This document shows positions 9,240 through 18,060 of a stretch of DNA of 64,000 bases, in pieces. Below the pieces are notes generated by a model that saw nothing but the letters and a program-made list of their open reading frames with translations, searched no databases and was not told the DNA's origin. Within the stretch, counting starts at the first letter, position 1. Every line of letters begins with the position of its first letter. This DNA comes from Pseudomonadota bacterium (lineage in GTDB: Bacteria; Pseudomonadota; Gammaproteobacteria; Burkholderiales; Thiobacillaceae): assembly GCA_030684775.1 (NCBI GenBank), contig JAUXXW010000083.1:16452-80451 (forward strand), written 5' to 3'. The translations under genes were made by a program, and so were the position numbers.

Positions 9240-10688
9240 TTACTTGGCCGATACGCCGAGTGCCTTGACCGTCTCCATATTCATATAACCATCCATCGGC
9301 AGACCCTTGGCTTTCTGGTAGGCGGCGACCGCGCTCATGGTCTGGGCGTCCGAGTTTCCGGAGATCGCGCCTTGATAGAAGCCGGCTGCCTGCAAAGCCT
9401 TCTGGATTTCCGCGATTTTTTCCGGCGTGGCGTTGACGTCACAGAGGATCGGAGTCCAGTACTCCTGCACCGGGCAGACCATGGTTTCCTGCGCGACGTC
9501 GTTGTATTCGGCGGGAATCACGGTGCGCACTTCGCGGGCGGGCGACACCAGCTTGGTGACCTCACGTTCCGCGTATTCAGCCGGAACCGGGATGCGCTTC
9601 TCGGTGGCGGGCTGGACCATGGTCATGATTTCACGCTCGTAGTCGACCGGAACCACCTTGGTAAGGGTGGTGGCGGGCTTGACCAGCTTGGTGACTTCAC
9701 GCTCGGCATATTCGGCGGGAATCTCGACGGTGCGCGTCGTGGCCGGGGACTTCAGTACCTGCTTTTTGACCGTCTTGTATTCCGCCGGGACATCCTCGTA
9801 GCGAACGGTCGCCGAGGATTTGACCACCTGGCGGGTGACGTCCTCGTACACAGCCGGAACCTCGACAAGACACATCACCTGACCGGTCTTCTCGTCGATT
9901 TTCTGCAGGCTGGTCTGTGTGCCGGGTTTCCAGGTGGTGTAGGCCTCGCGCACCAGTTTCTTCTCGGTGACGGTTTCATACACGGCGGGGACGTCGATGG
10001 CATTCTTCGAAGCCGGCTTGACCAAGACCTTTTCCTCGGCGGCCTCATACACGGCGGGAACTTCTTCCAGACGGGTGCTGGCCTCCTTGACCAATACGCG
10101 CTCCTTGACCGTCTCGTATACGGCCGGAACCACTTCCTGGATTTCCTCGCTCTGGACGTGAACCTTCACGGCCTTGTACACGGGCGGAACGATTTCGATG
10201 CGCTCGCTGGCTTCCTTGACCAGCACGCGTTCCTTGACGGTCTCATACACGGCCGGAATGGTTTCGATGCGCTCGCTGGCTTCCTTGACCATCTTGCGGA
10301 CATTATCGGTACGGAAGGTGGCGGCTTTGGCTACCTTGGCGAAGCATTGGCCTGCCTGGGCATTCGACGGCACGCTGTCGCCGGCGATGGAGCCGGCCGG
10401 CAGCGGGCAAGGATTTGGTGCCGGCGCCAGCTTGGCGACCGGTTTGGGCGCGGGCTTGGGCGCGGCTTTGGGGGCGGGCGCCGGAGCCGGTTTGTCGACC
10501 GCGCACGGCGCCTCCAGAATGCCCTTGCCTGGGCAGCCGATGGTTCCGTACAGGTTGGCCCCGGTCGTGACGCCCGTGCTGCTGGCGGCGTTGGAGGGAT
10601 CGTAATAGGGGCCGGCTTGCGCGTTGCCGATTCCGGCGGTAGCCAGGGCGATACTCAAAGAACTCAGAACCAGTAGTGTGTTTCGCAT
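9240..10688 (-). CDS. secreted repeat protein with C-terminal peptidoglycan-binding-like domain
   Basis: Signal peptide; about ten degenerate repeats of (V/I)PAVYETVKERVLVKEAS; Pro/Ala/Lys linker; C-term IAEIQKALQAAGFYQGAISGNSDAQTMSAVAAYQKAKGLPMDG. Confidence 0.8.
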   Translation of the reverse strand: MRNTLLVLSSLSIALATAGIGNAQAGPYYDPSNAASSTGVTTGANLYGTIGCPGKGILEAPCAVDKPAPAPAPKAAPKPAPKPVAKLAPAPNPCPLPAGSIAGDSVPSNAQAGQCFAKVAKAATFRTDNVRKMVKEASERIETIPAVYETVKERVLVKEASERIEIVPPVYKAVKVHVQSEEIQEVVPAVYETVKERVLVKEASTRLEEVPAVYEAAEEKVLVKPASKNAIDVPAVYETVTEKKLVREAYTTWKPGTQTSLQKIDEKTGQVMCLVEVPAVYEDVTRQVVKSSATVRYEDVPAEYKTVKKQVLKSPATTRTVEIPAEYAEREVTKLVKPATTLTKVVPVDYEREIMTMVQPATEKRIPVPAEYAEREVTKLVSPAREVRTVIPAEYNDVAQETMVCPVQEYWTPILCDVNATPEKIAEIQKALQAAGFYQGAISGNSDAQTMSAVAAYQKAKGLPMDGYMNMETVKALGVSAK

Positions 10689-10841
10689 TGTTGCTCTCCT
10701 TGAACGTAGAAAACTTGCCTAATGAAATAGCGGTAATTGTGAATCGTGATTGTGAACCGAAAGCCGCCTGTTCTCAGTGGCGGCCATCACCCAACTTCAG
10801 TGTCAGCCTGGTTATTCCCGGAATGACACAGCCAACCTGCC

Positions 10842-11567
10842 TCATGAGGTCAACGCCTCGCGGAACAAAGCATCCGAGTTCAGCACGATCAAGGTGCCGT
10901 GGTCATATTCGATGAGGCCGGTTTCGACCCAGAGGCGCAACTGGCGGTTCACGCTTTCCCGCGAGACGCCGACCAGATGGCCGAGTTCTTCCTGTGACAA
11001 TTTGAGGCCAATGACGATGCCTTGCGGGGTCACCTTGCCATATTGCTGAACCAGATTGAGAAGGATTCGCGCCAGCCGCGCCGAGAGGTTGAGGAAACTC
11101 AGATTGCCCACCAACGTATTGGTGGCGCGCAGCCTTTGGGACATTTCCGCGATCAATTCCAGCATCACATGCGGGCGATTTTCCAGAAAGGGCAGAAAAG
11201 CCTGGCGGCGCAGCACCAGAAACTGGCAGCGCTCCATCGTGGTGACCGTGGCGCTGCGCGGCTCGCCATCGAACAGGGACATTTCGCCGAATACCTCTCC
11301 CGTGCCCAGAATGCTGAGGATGGCTTCCTTGCCTTCCTCGGATAGCAGACTGACCTTGACTCGTCCTTCCAGGACGATGTGCAGGCTGTCGCCCGCCTGC
11401 CCCACCTGATAGATGTCTTGCCGCGCGGACGCATATTCCTGGCGGGAGAGCCCGATCAGTTCCCAGGCTTCTTCATCGGTCAGCGCCGCGAAAAGCACGC
11501 TCTTCTGGCGCAAGGCGGCCAGATCGACCAGCTTGGCCGTAACAGGGGATTGGAGGTCGCTTGTCAT
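10842..11567 (-). CDS. Crp/Fnr family transcriptional regulator
   Basis: cNMP-binding domain (GDSLHIVLEGRVKVSLLSEEGKEAILSILGTGEVFGEMSLFDGEPRSATV) and HTH (LSQEELGHLVGVSRESVNRQLRLWVETGLI). Confidence 0.92.
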   Translation of the reverse strand: MTSDLQSPVTAKLVDLAALRQKSVLFAALTDEEAWELIGLSRQEYASARQDIYQVGQAGDSLHIVLEGRVKVSLLSEEGKEAILSILGTGEVFGEMSLFDGEPRSATVTTMERCQFLVLRRQAFLPFLENRPHVMLELIAEMSQRLRATNTLVGNLSFLNLSARLARILLNLVQQYGKVTPQGIVIGLKLSQEELGHLVGVSRESVNRQLRLWVETGLIEYDHGTLIVLNSDALFREALTS

Positions 11568-11668
11568 CGGAGGTCTGCAAGAAAGAAGATCATGTATATA
11601 GGTTGATTGAATTACTCGGGTAAGGGGCGCAGTCTACACCCGCCCTCCGGCAAGTCATGTGAGCTGCG

Positions 11669-12763
11669 TCATAGGTCGGTTCGGACCGCTCCCCAGTCGA
11701 CCGGGAGAGGGTGGATGTCATAAGCCGGGTTGATCGCCATGGCCGCGCGCAGGGTGGTGAGGCGTTCCTTGCCGGCGGGGTGGCGGGCGAGAAGGTGAAG
11801 CAGCGCGTTCTCTCGCGCTGCCATTTTGCTGAAGAAGGTTTCCATTCCGTTTGCCGGTATCCCCGCGCGGTGCAGGCTTTTCAGGCCTTCCAGATCGGCC
11901 TCACTTTCCAGTTCATGGCTGTAGTTCAAGCTGTCCAGGTGTTCCGCCAGATTGCCCCAGACGCCTGCGGAATAGTTGCCCAGCAGCACCCCGAGAAGCG
12001 CGCGCGGGCCAACCGAATGGACCATGTTGCGCAGGGCGTGGCGCTGTTCCACATGGCTGATTTCATGGGCCAACACGCCTGCGGCTTCGCCCGCGTTGTC
12101 CGCCGCTTGGAGCAGCCCGGTGTAGACCACGATATGGCCGCCGGGCAGGGCGTAGGCATTGATCCGCGGGTCCACGGCGACATGGAATTGGTAGCGGTAG
12201 CGCGATTCGTCCGTCAGGCGTTTGCCGATTGCCGTTACTGCGGCGGATGCCGGGCCCTGTTCGGCCAGCTTGAGCGAGGGGCGCATTTGGGCGAAGACGA
12301 GATCGCCCAGGCGCTGTTCCTGTTCCAGGCTGATATGGGAGACGGCCCAATCGCCAAGGCGGTCGGCATTGGCCCGGAACAGCCCCAGAGCCAGCAATGC
12401 CAGAAGCAGGACAACGGCGAGCAAGACCAGGCTCGGTTTGAAGCGGCGCCCCTGGCTTTTTCGCACCCGCAGGAGTTGCTGGCCTATCTCCGCCGGGGCG
12501 AGTTGCGCGAAGGCTTCCAGCGCCTCCTCGCCCTGAAGCATGGCCGAATAGGCGCCATCGCTTGATTGCCAGGTGACCAGCCACTGACGGCCATCGTATC
12601 CCCCGGTTCGCAAAGAGAGCAGATGTGGCGGCACCAGGAACGAACCCTTGCGCAACGAAATCGCCAACGAGCCGTTCTCGAAGCGTGCCCGCGCCTTGAT
12701 TCCCGCCGGGTTGAACGAGGGGCCATAGAGCAGAACTTTGAACTCGGGTACGGGAATGCCCAT
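11669..12763 (-). CDS. M48 family metallopeptidase
   Basis: GVLAHEISHVEQRHA (HExxH), RINAYALPGGHIVVYTGLL, ELESEADLEGL. Confidence 0.9.
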   Translation of the reverse strand: MGIPVPEFKVLLYGPSFNPAGIKARARFENGSLAISLRKGSFLVPPHLLSLRTGGYDGRQWLVTWQSSDGAYSAMLQGEEALEAFAQLAPAEIGQQLLRVRKSQGRRFKPSLVLLAVVLLLALLALGLFRANADRLGDWAVSHISLEQEQRLGDLVFAQMRPSLKLAEQGPASAAVTAIGKRLTDESRYRYQFHVAVDPRINAYALPGGHIVVYTGLLQAADNAGEAAGVLAHEISHVEQRHALRNMVHSVGPRALLGVLLGNYSAGVWGNLAEHLDSLNYSHELESEADLEGLKSLHRAGIPANGMETFFSKMAARENALLHLLARHPAGKERLTTLRAAMAINPAYDIHPLPVDWGAVRTDL

Positions 12764-12823
12764 CTGTCGGTATCAGTTATGCGCGGGCGCGTAGAATGCC
12801 CCGCTTTGGCCGAGTCTTCCAGC

Positions 12824-13432
12824 ATGAAACAGCAACTACTCGAACTATTTAATAAACGCTTCGCCTGCCACCTGTTTCAGGCTGACCGATTCATTGCCGC
12901 CGCCGACCTGGCTTATGTCCTGGAGGCGGGCCGGTTATCGCCGTCTTCCTTCGGTCTGGAGCAATGGAGATTCGTGGTGCTGACCGAGCCGCGCCACAAG
13001 CAGGATTTGCAGGCCGCCTGTTTCAATCAGCCGCAGGTGGGGAGCGCCGGCGCGGTGGTGGTGATCCTGGCCAAACTGGCCGACATGGACCCGGATTCCG
13101 ACTATGTCCGCCGTCTGCTGGCGCGCGAGTATCCGGGTGACCAGTTCGAGGGCGCGTTGAAGAATTACCGTGGCTTCCATGCCGCCACCGACGTCAAGGC
13201 CTGGAGCGTCACCCAGTGCCATATCGCCGCCGCCAACATGATGACCGCCGCGACTGCCGCGGGGCTCGATTCCTGCGCCATCGGCGGTTTCGATCCGATC
13301 GAGGTGCGGCGCCAACTCGACATCGACCCGAGCCGCTTCGAGCCGGCCCTGATCCTGGCATTCGGCTATTGCGCGGCGGACGGCGGCGAGAAACAGCGCC
13401 TGCCATTGGATGAACTGGTGGAATACCGCTGA
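12824..13432 (+). CDS. nitroreductase family protein
   Basis: EAGRLSPSSFGLEQWRFVVL...AANMMTAATAAGLDSCAIGGFDP...LILAFGYC. Confidence 0.85.
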   Translation: MKQQLLELFNKRFACHLFQADRFIAAADLAYVLEAGRLSPSSFGLEQWRFVVLTEPRHKQDLQAACFNQPQVGSAGAVVVILAKLADMDPDSDYVRRLLAREYPGDQFEGALKNYRGFHAATDVKAWSVTQCHIAAANMMTAATAAGLDSCAIGGFDPIEVRRQLDIDPSRFEPALILAFGYCAADGGEKQRLPLDELVEYR

Positions 13433-13797
13433 TGCCGCTGGCCAGGTACAACACCTGGCTCGTCCTGGGCTGGGCGCTGGCGCTGGCGGTGGTCATCCTG
13501 TCGCTGACGCCGAAACCGCCCTCGCCGGATGTTTCCCAGATAGACAAAGTCGGCCATTTTCTCGCCTACGCGGCGTTGATGGGTTGGTGGAGCCAACTCG
13601 ATACCCGCCACTGCCGCCTCGCTTTGATCTTCGTGCTCATGGGCCTGGCGCTGGAGATCGCGCAGAGCTTCACCGCCACGCGCGATGCCGATGTATTCGA
13701 CATGGCGGCCAACTGTTTCGGCACCGCCGTCGGCTGGTTCGCCACCTGGCTGAAACCCGGCTGGCTGCGCGGAATCGATAACCGGCTCGCCGCATGA
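13432..13797 (+). CDS. VanZ family protein
   Basis: IDKVGHFLAYAALMGWWSQL...LEIAQSFTATRDADVFDMAANCFGTAVGW. Confidence 0.8.
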   Translation: MPLARYNTWLVLGWALALAVVILSLTPKPPSPDVSQIDKVGHFLAYAALMGWWSQLDTRHCRLALIFVLMGLALEIAQSFTATRDADVFDMAANCFGTAVGWFATWLKPGWLRGIDNRLAA

Positions 13798-14576
13798 ACG
13801 TCCACGCCGCCGCCCGTGCCGTGTTCGAAGAATGCGCGGTGGAAGCCAAGCTGGCCGGTGCCGCGCGCCTGTGGGCAGCGTGGCGGGCCGGCGATCTTGC
13901 GGTGGCTGAATCGGGTTGCCCGCTCGATACCCCCGGCCGACCCGCGCGGCCCGAATTATTGCCGCCGCAAGCCATGCCCCGACGCCAGCTCAACGGCCGG
14001 GAGAACCACGCCGCCCTGATTCACGCCCTCGCGCACATCGAATTCAACGCCATCAACCTGGCCCTCGACGCGGTGCAGCGCTTCCCCGGACTGCCGCCCG
14101 AGTTCTACGCGGACTGGTTGCAAGTGGCCGCCGAAGAGGCCTATCACTTCACCCTGCTGCGCGACCACCTGCGCGCGCGGGGCAAGGAATACGGCGACTT
14201 CCCCGGACACGACGGCCTCTGGGAAATGGCATTGAAAACCGCGTATGACCCGCTCGCGCGCATGGCCCTGGTGCCGCGCCTGCTGGAAGCGCGCGGCCTC
14301 GATGTGACGCCGGACATCCAGCGCAAGCTGAAAGGCTTTGGCGACGCGGCCGGCGCCGCCATCCTCGACATCATCCTGCGTGACGAAATCGGCCATGTCG
14401 CGGCGGGAGATCGCTGGTTCCGCTCTCTTTGCGCTGAACGTGGCCTGCAACCGGAAACGACGTTTCGTGAACTGCTGGCCACGCCGGGTGTGCCGCGACC
14501 GCGCGGCCCATTCAACGAAACGGCGCGCCTGGCGGCCGGTTTCAGTGAACAGGAACTCGCGGCCCTGAACAACTGA
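13794..14576 (+). CDS. ferritin-like DUF455 family protein
   Basis: HALAHIEFNAINLALDAV...FYADWLQVAAEEAYHFTLLRDHL...ILRDEIGHVAAGDRWF. Confidence 0.85.
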   Translation: MNVHAAARAVFEECAVEAKLAGAARLWAAWRAGDLAVAESGCPLDTPGRPARPELLPPQAMPRRQLNGRENHAALIHALAHIEFNAINLALDAVQRFPGLPPEFYADWLQVAAEEAYHFTLLRDHLRARGKEYGDFPGHDGLWEMALKTAYDPLARMALVPRLLEARGLDVTPDIQRKLKGFGDAAGAAILDIILRDEIGHVAAGDRWFRSLCAERGLQPETTFRELLATPGVPRPRGPFNETARLAAGFSEQELAALNN

Positions 14577-14671
14577 AAACGCGAAGGTGCGCGCGTCATG
14601 ATTCCGCCATGGCCGAGGCATCCCTTCGGCCCATCGCGCCGCATCTGTAGCGGCTTGGTGGATGGCCTGTC

Positions 14672-14748
14672 CGTAGGTTGGGCAAAGCGCGGCGTGCCCA
14701 ACAAACTGTGCGGAAATGTTGGGCACGCTTCGCTTTGCCCAACCTACG
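14672..14748. repeat. paired REP/BIME-like element (GTAGGTTGGGCAAAGCG family)
   Basis: cgtaggttgggcaaagcgcggcgtgcccaac ... gttgggcacgcttcgctttgcccaacctacg. Confidence 0.85.
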
Positions 14749-14889
14749 TTTTTCATCCCTGTCGAAGCCTCGTCAATCTGCCGAGCGCTCAACGGTACTG
14801 ATTGACCATTCAATAAAACAGCAATTTCGCCGTTAATTCACTACGTTGGTTATATATCGACCGTACTGGGTGAATGGACGTGACTTGAA

Positions 14890-15831
14890 ATGGCGACACT
14901 CTTCTGGATTCAGACCGGTGCCTGCGGTGGCGACTCGCTCGCCATCCTGAGCGCCGAGGCGCCCAGCCTGGAGGGGCTGCTGGCGGAACATGGCGTGGAA
15001 CTGCTCTGGCATCCCTCCCTGTCGCACCGGCCCACGCGTCATTACGACCGACTGATTGAGCGCATCCTGGCCGGCGAACAGGCGCTGGACATGCTCTGCG
15101 TCGAAGGCAGCATCGTCACCGCGCCGCGCGGCACCGGGCTGTATGACAGCTATCACGGCCGCGCCAAGATGGATCTGGTGCGTGATCTCGCGCAACACGC
15201 CGGCGCGGTGGTGGCGATGGGTACCTGTGCCGCATTCGGCGGCGTCCACGCGGCGCCGCCCAACCCCAGCGACTGTATCGGCCTGCAATTCGACAAGGCC
15301 GCGCCGGGCGGGCTGTTCCCGCCGGAGTGGCGTTCGCGCCGCGACCTGCCGGTGATCAATGTGGCCGGTTGCCCGGCGCATCCCCACGCCATGACCCAGA
15401 CCCTGGCCTGGCTTGCCGGCGGCCTGCCCTTGCGTCTGGACGCACTGAATCGGCCGGCGGCGCATTTCAGCACCGTGGTGCACCAGGGCTGCACGCGTAA
15501 CGAGTATCACGAGTACGACGTCGAGGAGACCGAGTTGGGCGGGCGCGCCTGCCTGTTCTTCAATCTGGGTTGCCAGGGGCCGATGACTCAGGCGGTGTGC
15601 AACAGCGACCTGTGGAACGGCGTGAGCAGCAAGACCCGCGCCGGGGTGCCCTGTTTCGGCTGCACCGCGCCCACCTTCCCGCGCGATGAAGATCTGTTCC
15701 GCACCGAGAAGGTCGGCGATGTGCCCCTGCGTTTGCCGCTGGGCGTCGAGCGGCCGCGCTATATGGCTTACAAGAACCTGGCGCGGGCGGCGGCACCACG
15801 GCGGGTGAAAGACAAGAAAATGGAAACCTGA
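14890..15831 (+). CDS. [NiFe]-hydrogenase small subunit, sensory (HupU/HoxB-like), no Tat signal
   Basis: WIQTGACGGDSLAIL, VAMGTCAAFGG, NVAGCPAHP, HQGCTRNEYHEYD, FNLGCQGPMT, CFGCTAPTFP cluster ligands; starts directly at the mature-like N-terminus. Confidence 0.85.
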   Translation: MATLFWIQTGACGGDSLAILSAEAPSLEGLLAEHGVELLWHPSLSHRPTRHYDRLIERILAGEQALDMLCVEGSIVTAPRGTGLYDSYHGRAKMDLVRDLAQHAGAVVAMGTCAAFGGVHAAPPNPSDCIGLQFDKAAPGGLFPPEWRSRRDLPVINVAGCPAHPHAMTQTLAWLAGGLPLRLDALNRPAAHFSTVVHQGCTRNEYHEYDVEETELGGRACLFFNLGCQGPMTQAVCNSDLWNGVSSKTRAGVPCFGCTAPTFPRDEDLFRTEKVGDVPLRLPLGVERPRYMAYKNLARAAAPRRVKDKKMET

Positions 15832-17348
15832 TGGCCCGCATCGAACTCAAACTTGACCTCAACCGGGTGGAAGGCGACCTGGAAATCGGTGTCACCCTGG
15901 AAGATGGCGTGGTCGTGGATGCCCGCACCATCGGCACCCTCTATCGTGGTTTCGAGCAGATTCTGGTGGGCCGCGCGCCGCGTGATGCGATGGTGATCAC
16001 CCCGCGCGTGTGCGGCATCTGCGGCACCGCCCACCTTTACGCGGCGGTGCTGGCCCTAGAGCAGGCCTGGAACCTGCCGGTGCCGGCCAACGCCACGCGC
16101 ATCCGCAATCTCTGCCTGATGGCCGAGGGCATCCAGAACGACCTGCGCCAGACCTTCCTGTTCTTCGCGCCGGATTTCTGCAATCCGCGTTATCAGGACC
16201 ACCCCTTGTTTGCCGACCTGATGGCCGCGTTCGAGCCATTCAAGGGCAGCCTGCACCGGGAAACCTTGCGGGTGACAAGGCAGGCGGTGGAGATCGTCGC
16301 CCACTTCGGAGGGCAGTGGCCGCATTCCTCCTACATGCTGCCGGGCGGCGTGGTGACGCCGCCGGACGAGCGCCGGGTGTTGGCCTGTCGCGCGGTATTG
16401 GATGAGGTACGCGCCTGGTACGAGCGGCGCATCCTCGGTGCGCCGCTGGACGAATGGCTGGCGCTGGATAGCGCCGAGGCTTTGTTCCTCTGGCTGGATG
16501 CGCCGGAACGCGCCGCCGGCGCGCTTGGCCTGATGACCCGTTTCGCCCGCTCGCTGGACATGCACCGCCTCGGCGCCGGCACCCCGCACATGATCAGCTT
16601 CGGTTCCTGGTGCGACCCACAAAGTCCAGGTGCACACCTGCTGCCGGCCGGTTTCTACGACGGCGATACAGGGGAAATCCAGCCGCTGGATCAAGCCCTG
16701 GTCAATGAACATGTGCGCCATTCCTGGTTCCGTCCCTACGCCGGTGGTTTGCATCCCTTCGTGGGCGAGACCGTGCCCGACTATCAGCCTGATAGCGACC
16801 GCTACACCTGGGCCAAGGCGCCGCGCTACGGCGGCCGGGTGGTGCAGACCGGTCCCCTGGCGGAATTGCTGATTGCCGGCGACCCGCTCATCACCAGCCT
16901 GCACGCCGCCGAGGGCGGCAACGCCTGGTTGCGCCAGTTCGCCCGCGTGCGCCGAGCCGGCGTGGAGTTGCTGCGGGCGCGGCAAATGCTCGAAGAATTG
17001 GCCGCCAACCTCGACGCGCCGCATTATCTGGCGCCGCCGCCGGGCGCCGAGCGCGACGGCCAGGGTTACGGTCTGGTCATGGCCGCGCGTGGCGCCCTGG
17101 GCCACTGGGTGAAGATCAAGGATGGCGTGGTGGAGAAATATCAGATCGTCACCCCCACCGCCTGGAATGCCTCGCCGCGCGACAGCTCCGGCGAGATGGG
17201 GCATTGGGAACGCAGCCTGCTTGGCGTGAAAGTGAGCGATCCGGACGACCCGGTGGAAATCGGCCATTTGATCCGCTCCCACGACCCCTGCCTGGTCTGC
17301 ACCGTGCACATGCTGGGCAGCGGCAAGAAACTGCGTTTTGCGCCGTGA
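15831..17348 (+). CDS. [NiFe]-hydrogenase large subunit, sensory-type (HupV/HoxC-like)
   Basis: NRVEGDLEIGV, TPRVCGICGTAHLYAA, C-terminal DPCLVCTVH followed by a 12-residue tail MLGSGKKLRFAP. Confidence 0.88.
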   Translation: MARIELKLDLNRVEGDLEIGVTLEDGVVVDARTIGTLYRGFEQILVGRAPRDAMVITPRVCGICGTAHLYAAVLALEQAWNLPVPANATRIRNLCLMAEGIQNDLRQTFLFFAPDFCNPRYQDHPLFADLMAAFEPFKGSLHRETLRVTRQAVEIVAHFGGQWPHSSYMLPGGVVTPPDERRVLACRAVLDEVRAWYERRILGAPLDEWLALDSAEALFLWLDAPERAAGALGLMTRFARSLDMHRLGAGTPHMISFGSWCDPQSPGAHLLPAGFYDGDTGEIQPLDQALVNEHVRHSWFRPYAGGLHPFVGETVPDYQPDSDRYTWAKAPRYGGRVVQTGPLAELLIAGDPLITSLHAAEGGNAWLRQFARVRRAGVELLRARQMLEELAANLDAPHYLAPPPGAERDGQGYGLVMAARGALGHWVKIKDGVVEKYQIVTPTAWNASPRDSSGEMGHWERSLLGVKVSDPDDPVEIGHLIRSHDPCLVCTVHMLGSGKKLRFAP

Positions 17349-17388
17349 TGGCTGTTCATGAATGCCAGGCCCGACCCTTTGGCGGTTT

Positions 17389-17459
17389 ATGTAGCGCCGG
17401 CATCCCGGCCGGCTCTTCCGGGCATGCCAAGGACGCCGGCAGGGATGCCGGCGCTACAT
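17389..17459. repeat. inverted repeat element (TGTAGCGCCGGC family)
   Basis: 18-bp inverted repeat atgtagcgccggcatccc ... gggatgccggcgctacat. Confidence 0.75.
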
Positions 17460-17491
17460 CCCCCGCGCGTTCAGGCAAGGATTACAAGTTC

Positions 17492-17941
17492 ATGCGCCAC
17501 CTGATCGGCTTCGGCAACGACCTGCACGGCGACGACGGTTTCGGCATCGCCGTCTGCCAGCGCATGGCGGAACTGCCGTTGCCTGACGATGTACGGGTGT
17601 TCGCGGCGGGAACGCGCGGACTCGATGCGCTCGCTCTGTTCGAGGGTTGCGACGAAGCCATCATCATCGACGCCTCCGAGCCCGCCGGTCGGCCCGGCCA
17701 TCTTGCTTTCCCCGATCCGGAGACTTGCGCCGAGGATTCCAGCCTGCCAGGACATGGGGCCGGTGTCGGTTACCTGCTGCGCGCGTTGTCGGCGCTGGGA
17801 ACGCCTCCGCATTTGCGTGTCATCGCCGCCGAAGCGGCGGCGCTGACGCCATTCCACACGGAGCTTTCACCGGAAATGCAGGGGGCGGTGGAGGAAACCG
17901 TGGCGTTGCTGCGCGGCTGGCTGGGGGTGGACGGTGTCTGA
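17492..17941 (+). CDS. hydrogenase maturation endopeptidase (HycI/HoxW-type)
   Basis: LIGFGNDLHGDDGFGIAVCQRM...GTRGLDALALFEGCDEAIIIDAS; immediately downstream of the large subunit. Confidence 0.85.
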   Translation: MRHLIGFGNDLHGDDGFGIAVCQRMAELPLPDDVRVFAAGTRGLDALALFEGCDEAIIIDASEPAGRPGHLAFPDPETCAEDSSLPGHGAGVGYLLRALSALGTPPHLRVIAAEAAALTPFHTELSPEMQGAVEETVALLRGWLGVDGV

Positions 17942-17971
17942 CGAGATGGAACGCTTCCACCACGATGCAAA

Positions 17972-18046
17972 CGTAGGTTGGGCAAAGCGCAGCGTGCCCA
18001 ACAACCCGCCACAATGTTGGGCACGCTGCGCTTTGCCCAACCTACG
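17972..18046. repeat. paired REP/BIME-like element (GTAGGTTGGGCAAAGCG family)
   Basis: cgtaggttgggcaaagcgcagcgtgcccaac ... gttgggcacgctgcgctttgcccaacctacg. Confidence 0.85.
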
Positions 18047-18060
18047 GTCAGGGATTGGCC

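Noticed and set aside
9500-10300. Regularly spaced DNA repeats that might suggest a CRISPR array
   Set aside because: Repeats are in frame, degenerate and encode the VPAVYE-type protein repeats; spacing and identity are wrong for CRISPR. No CRISPR or cas genes seen in the window.
9162-10676. 504-aa plus-strand repeat ORF (GLVHGRNDF...)
   Set aside because: Mirror of the minus-strand repeat protein, which has a signal peptide, recognisable domain and terminator.
17350-17370. ggctgttcatgaatg resembling the MITE terminal repeat at 29092
   Set aside because: Match is about 12 bp only with no partner inverted repeat nearby; likely chance.
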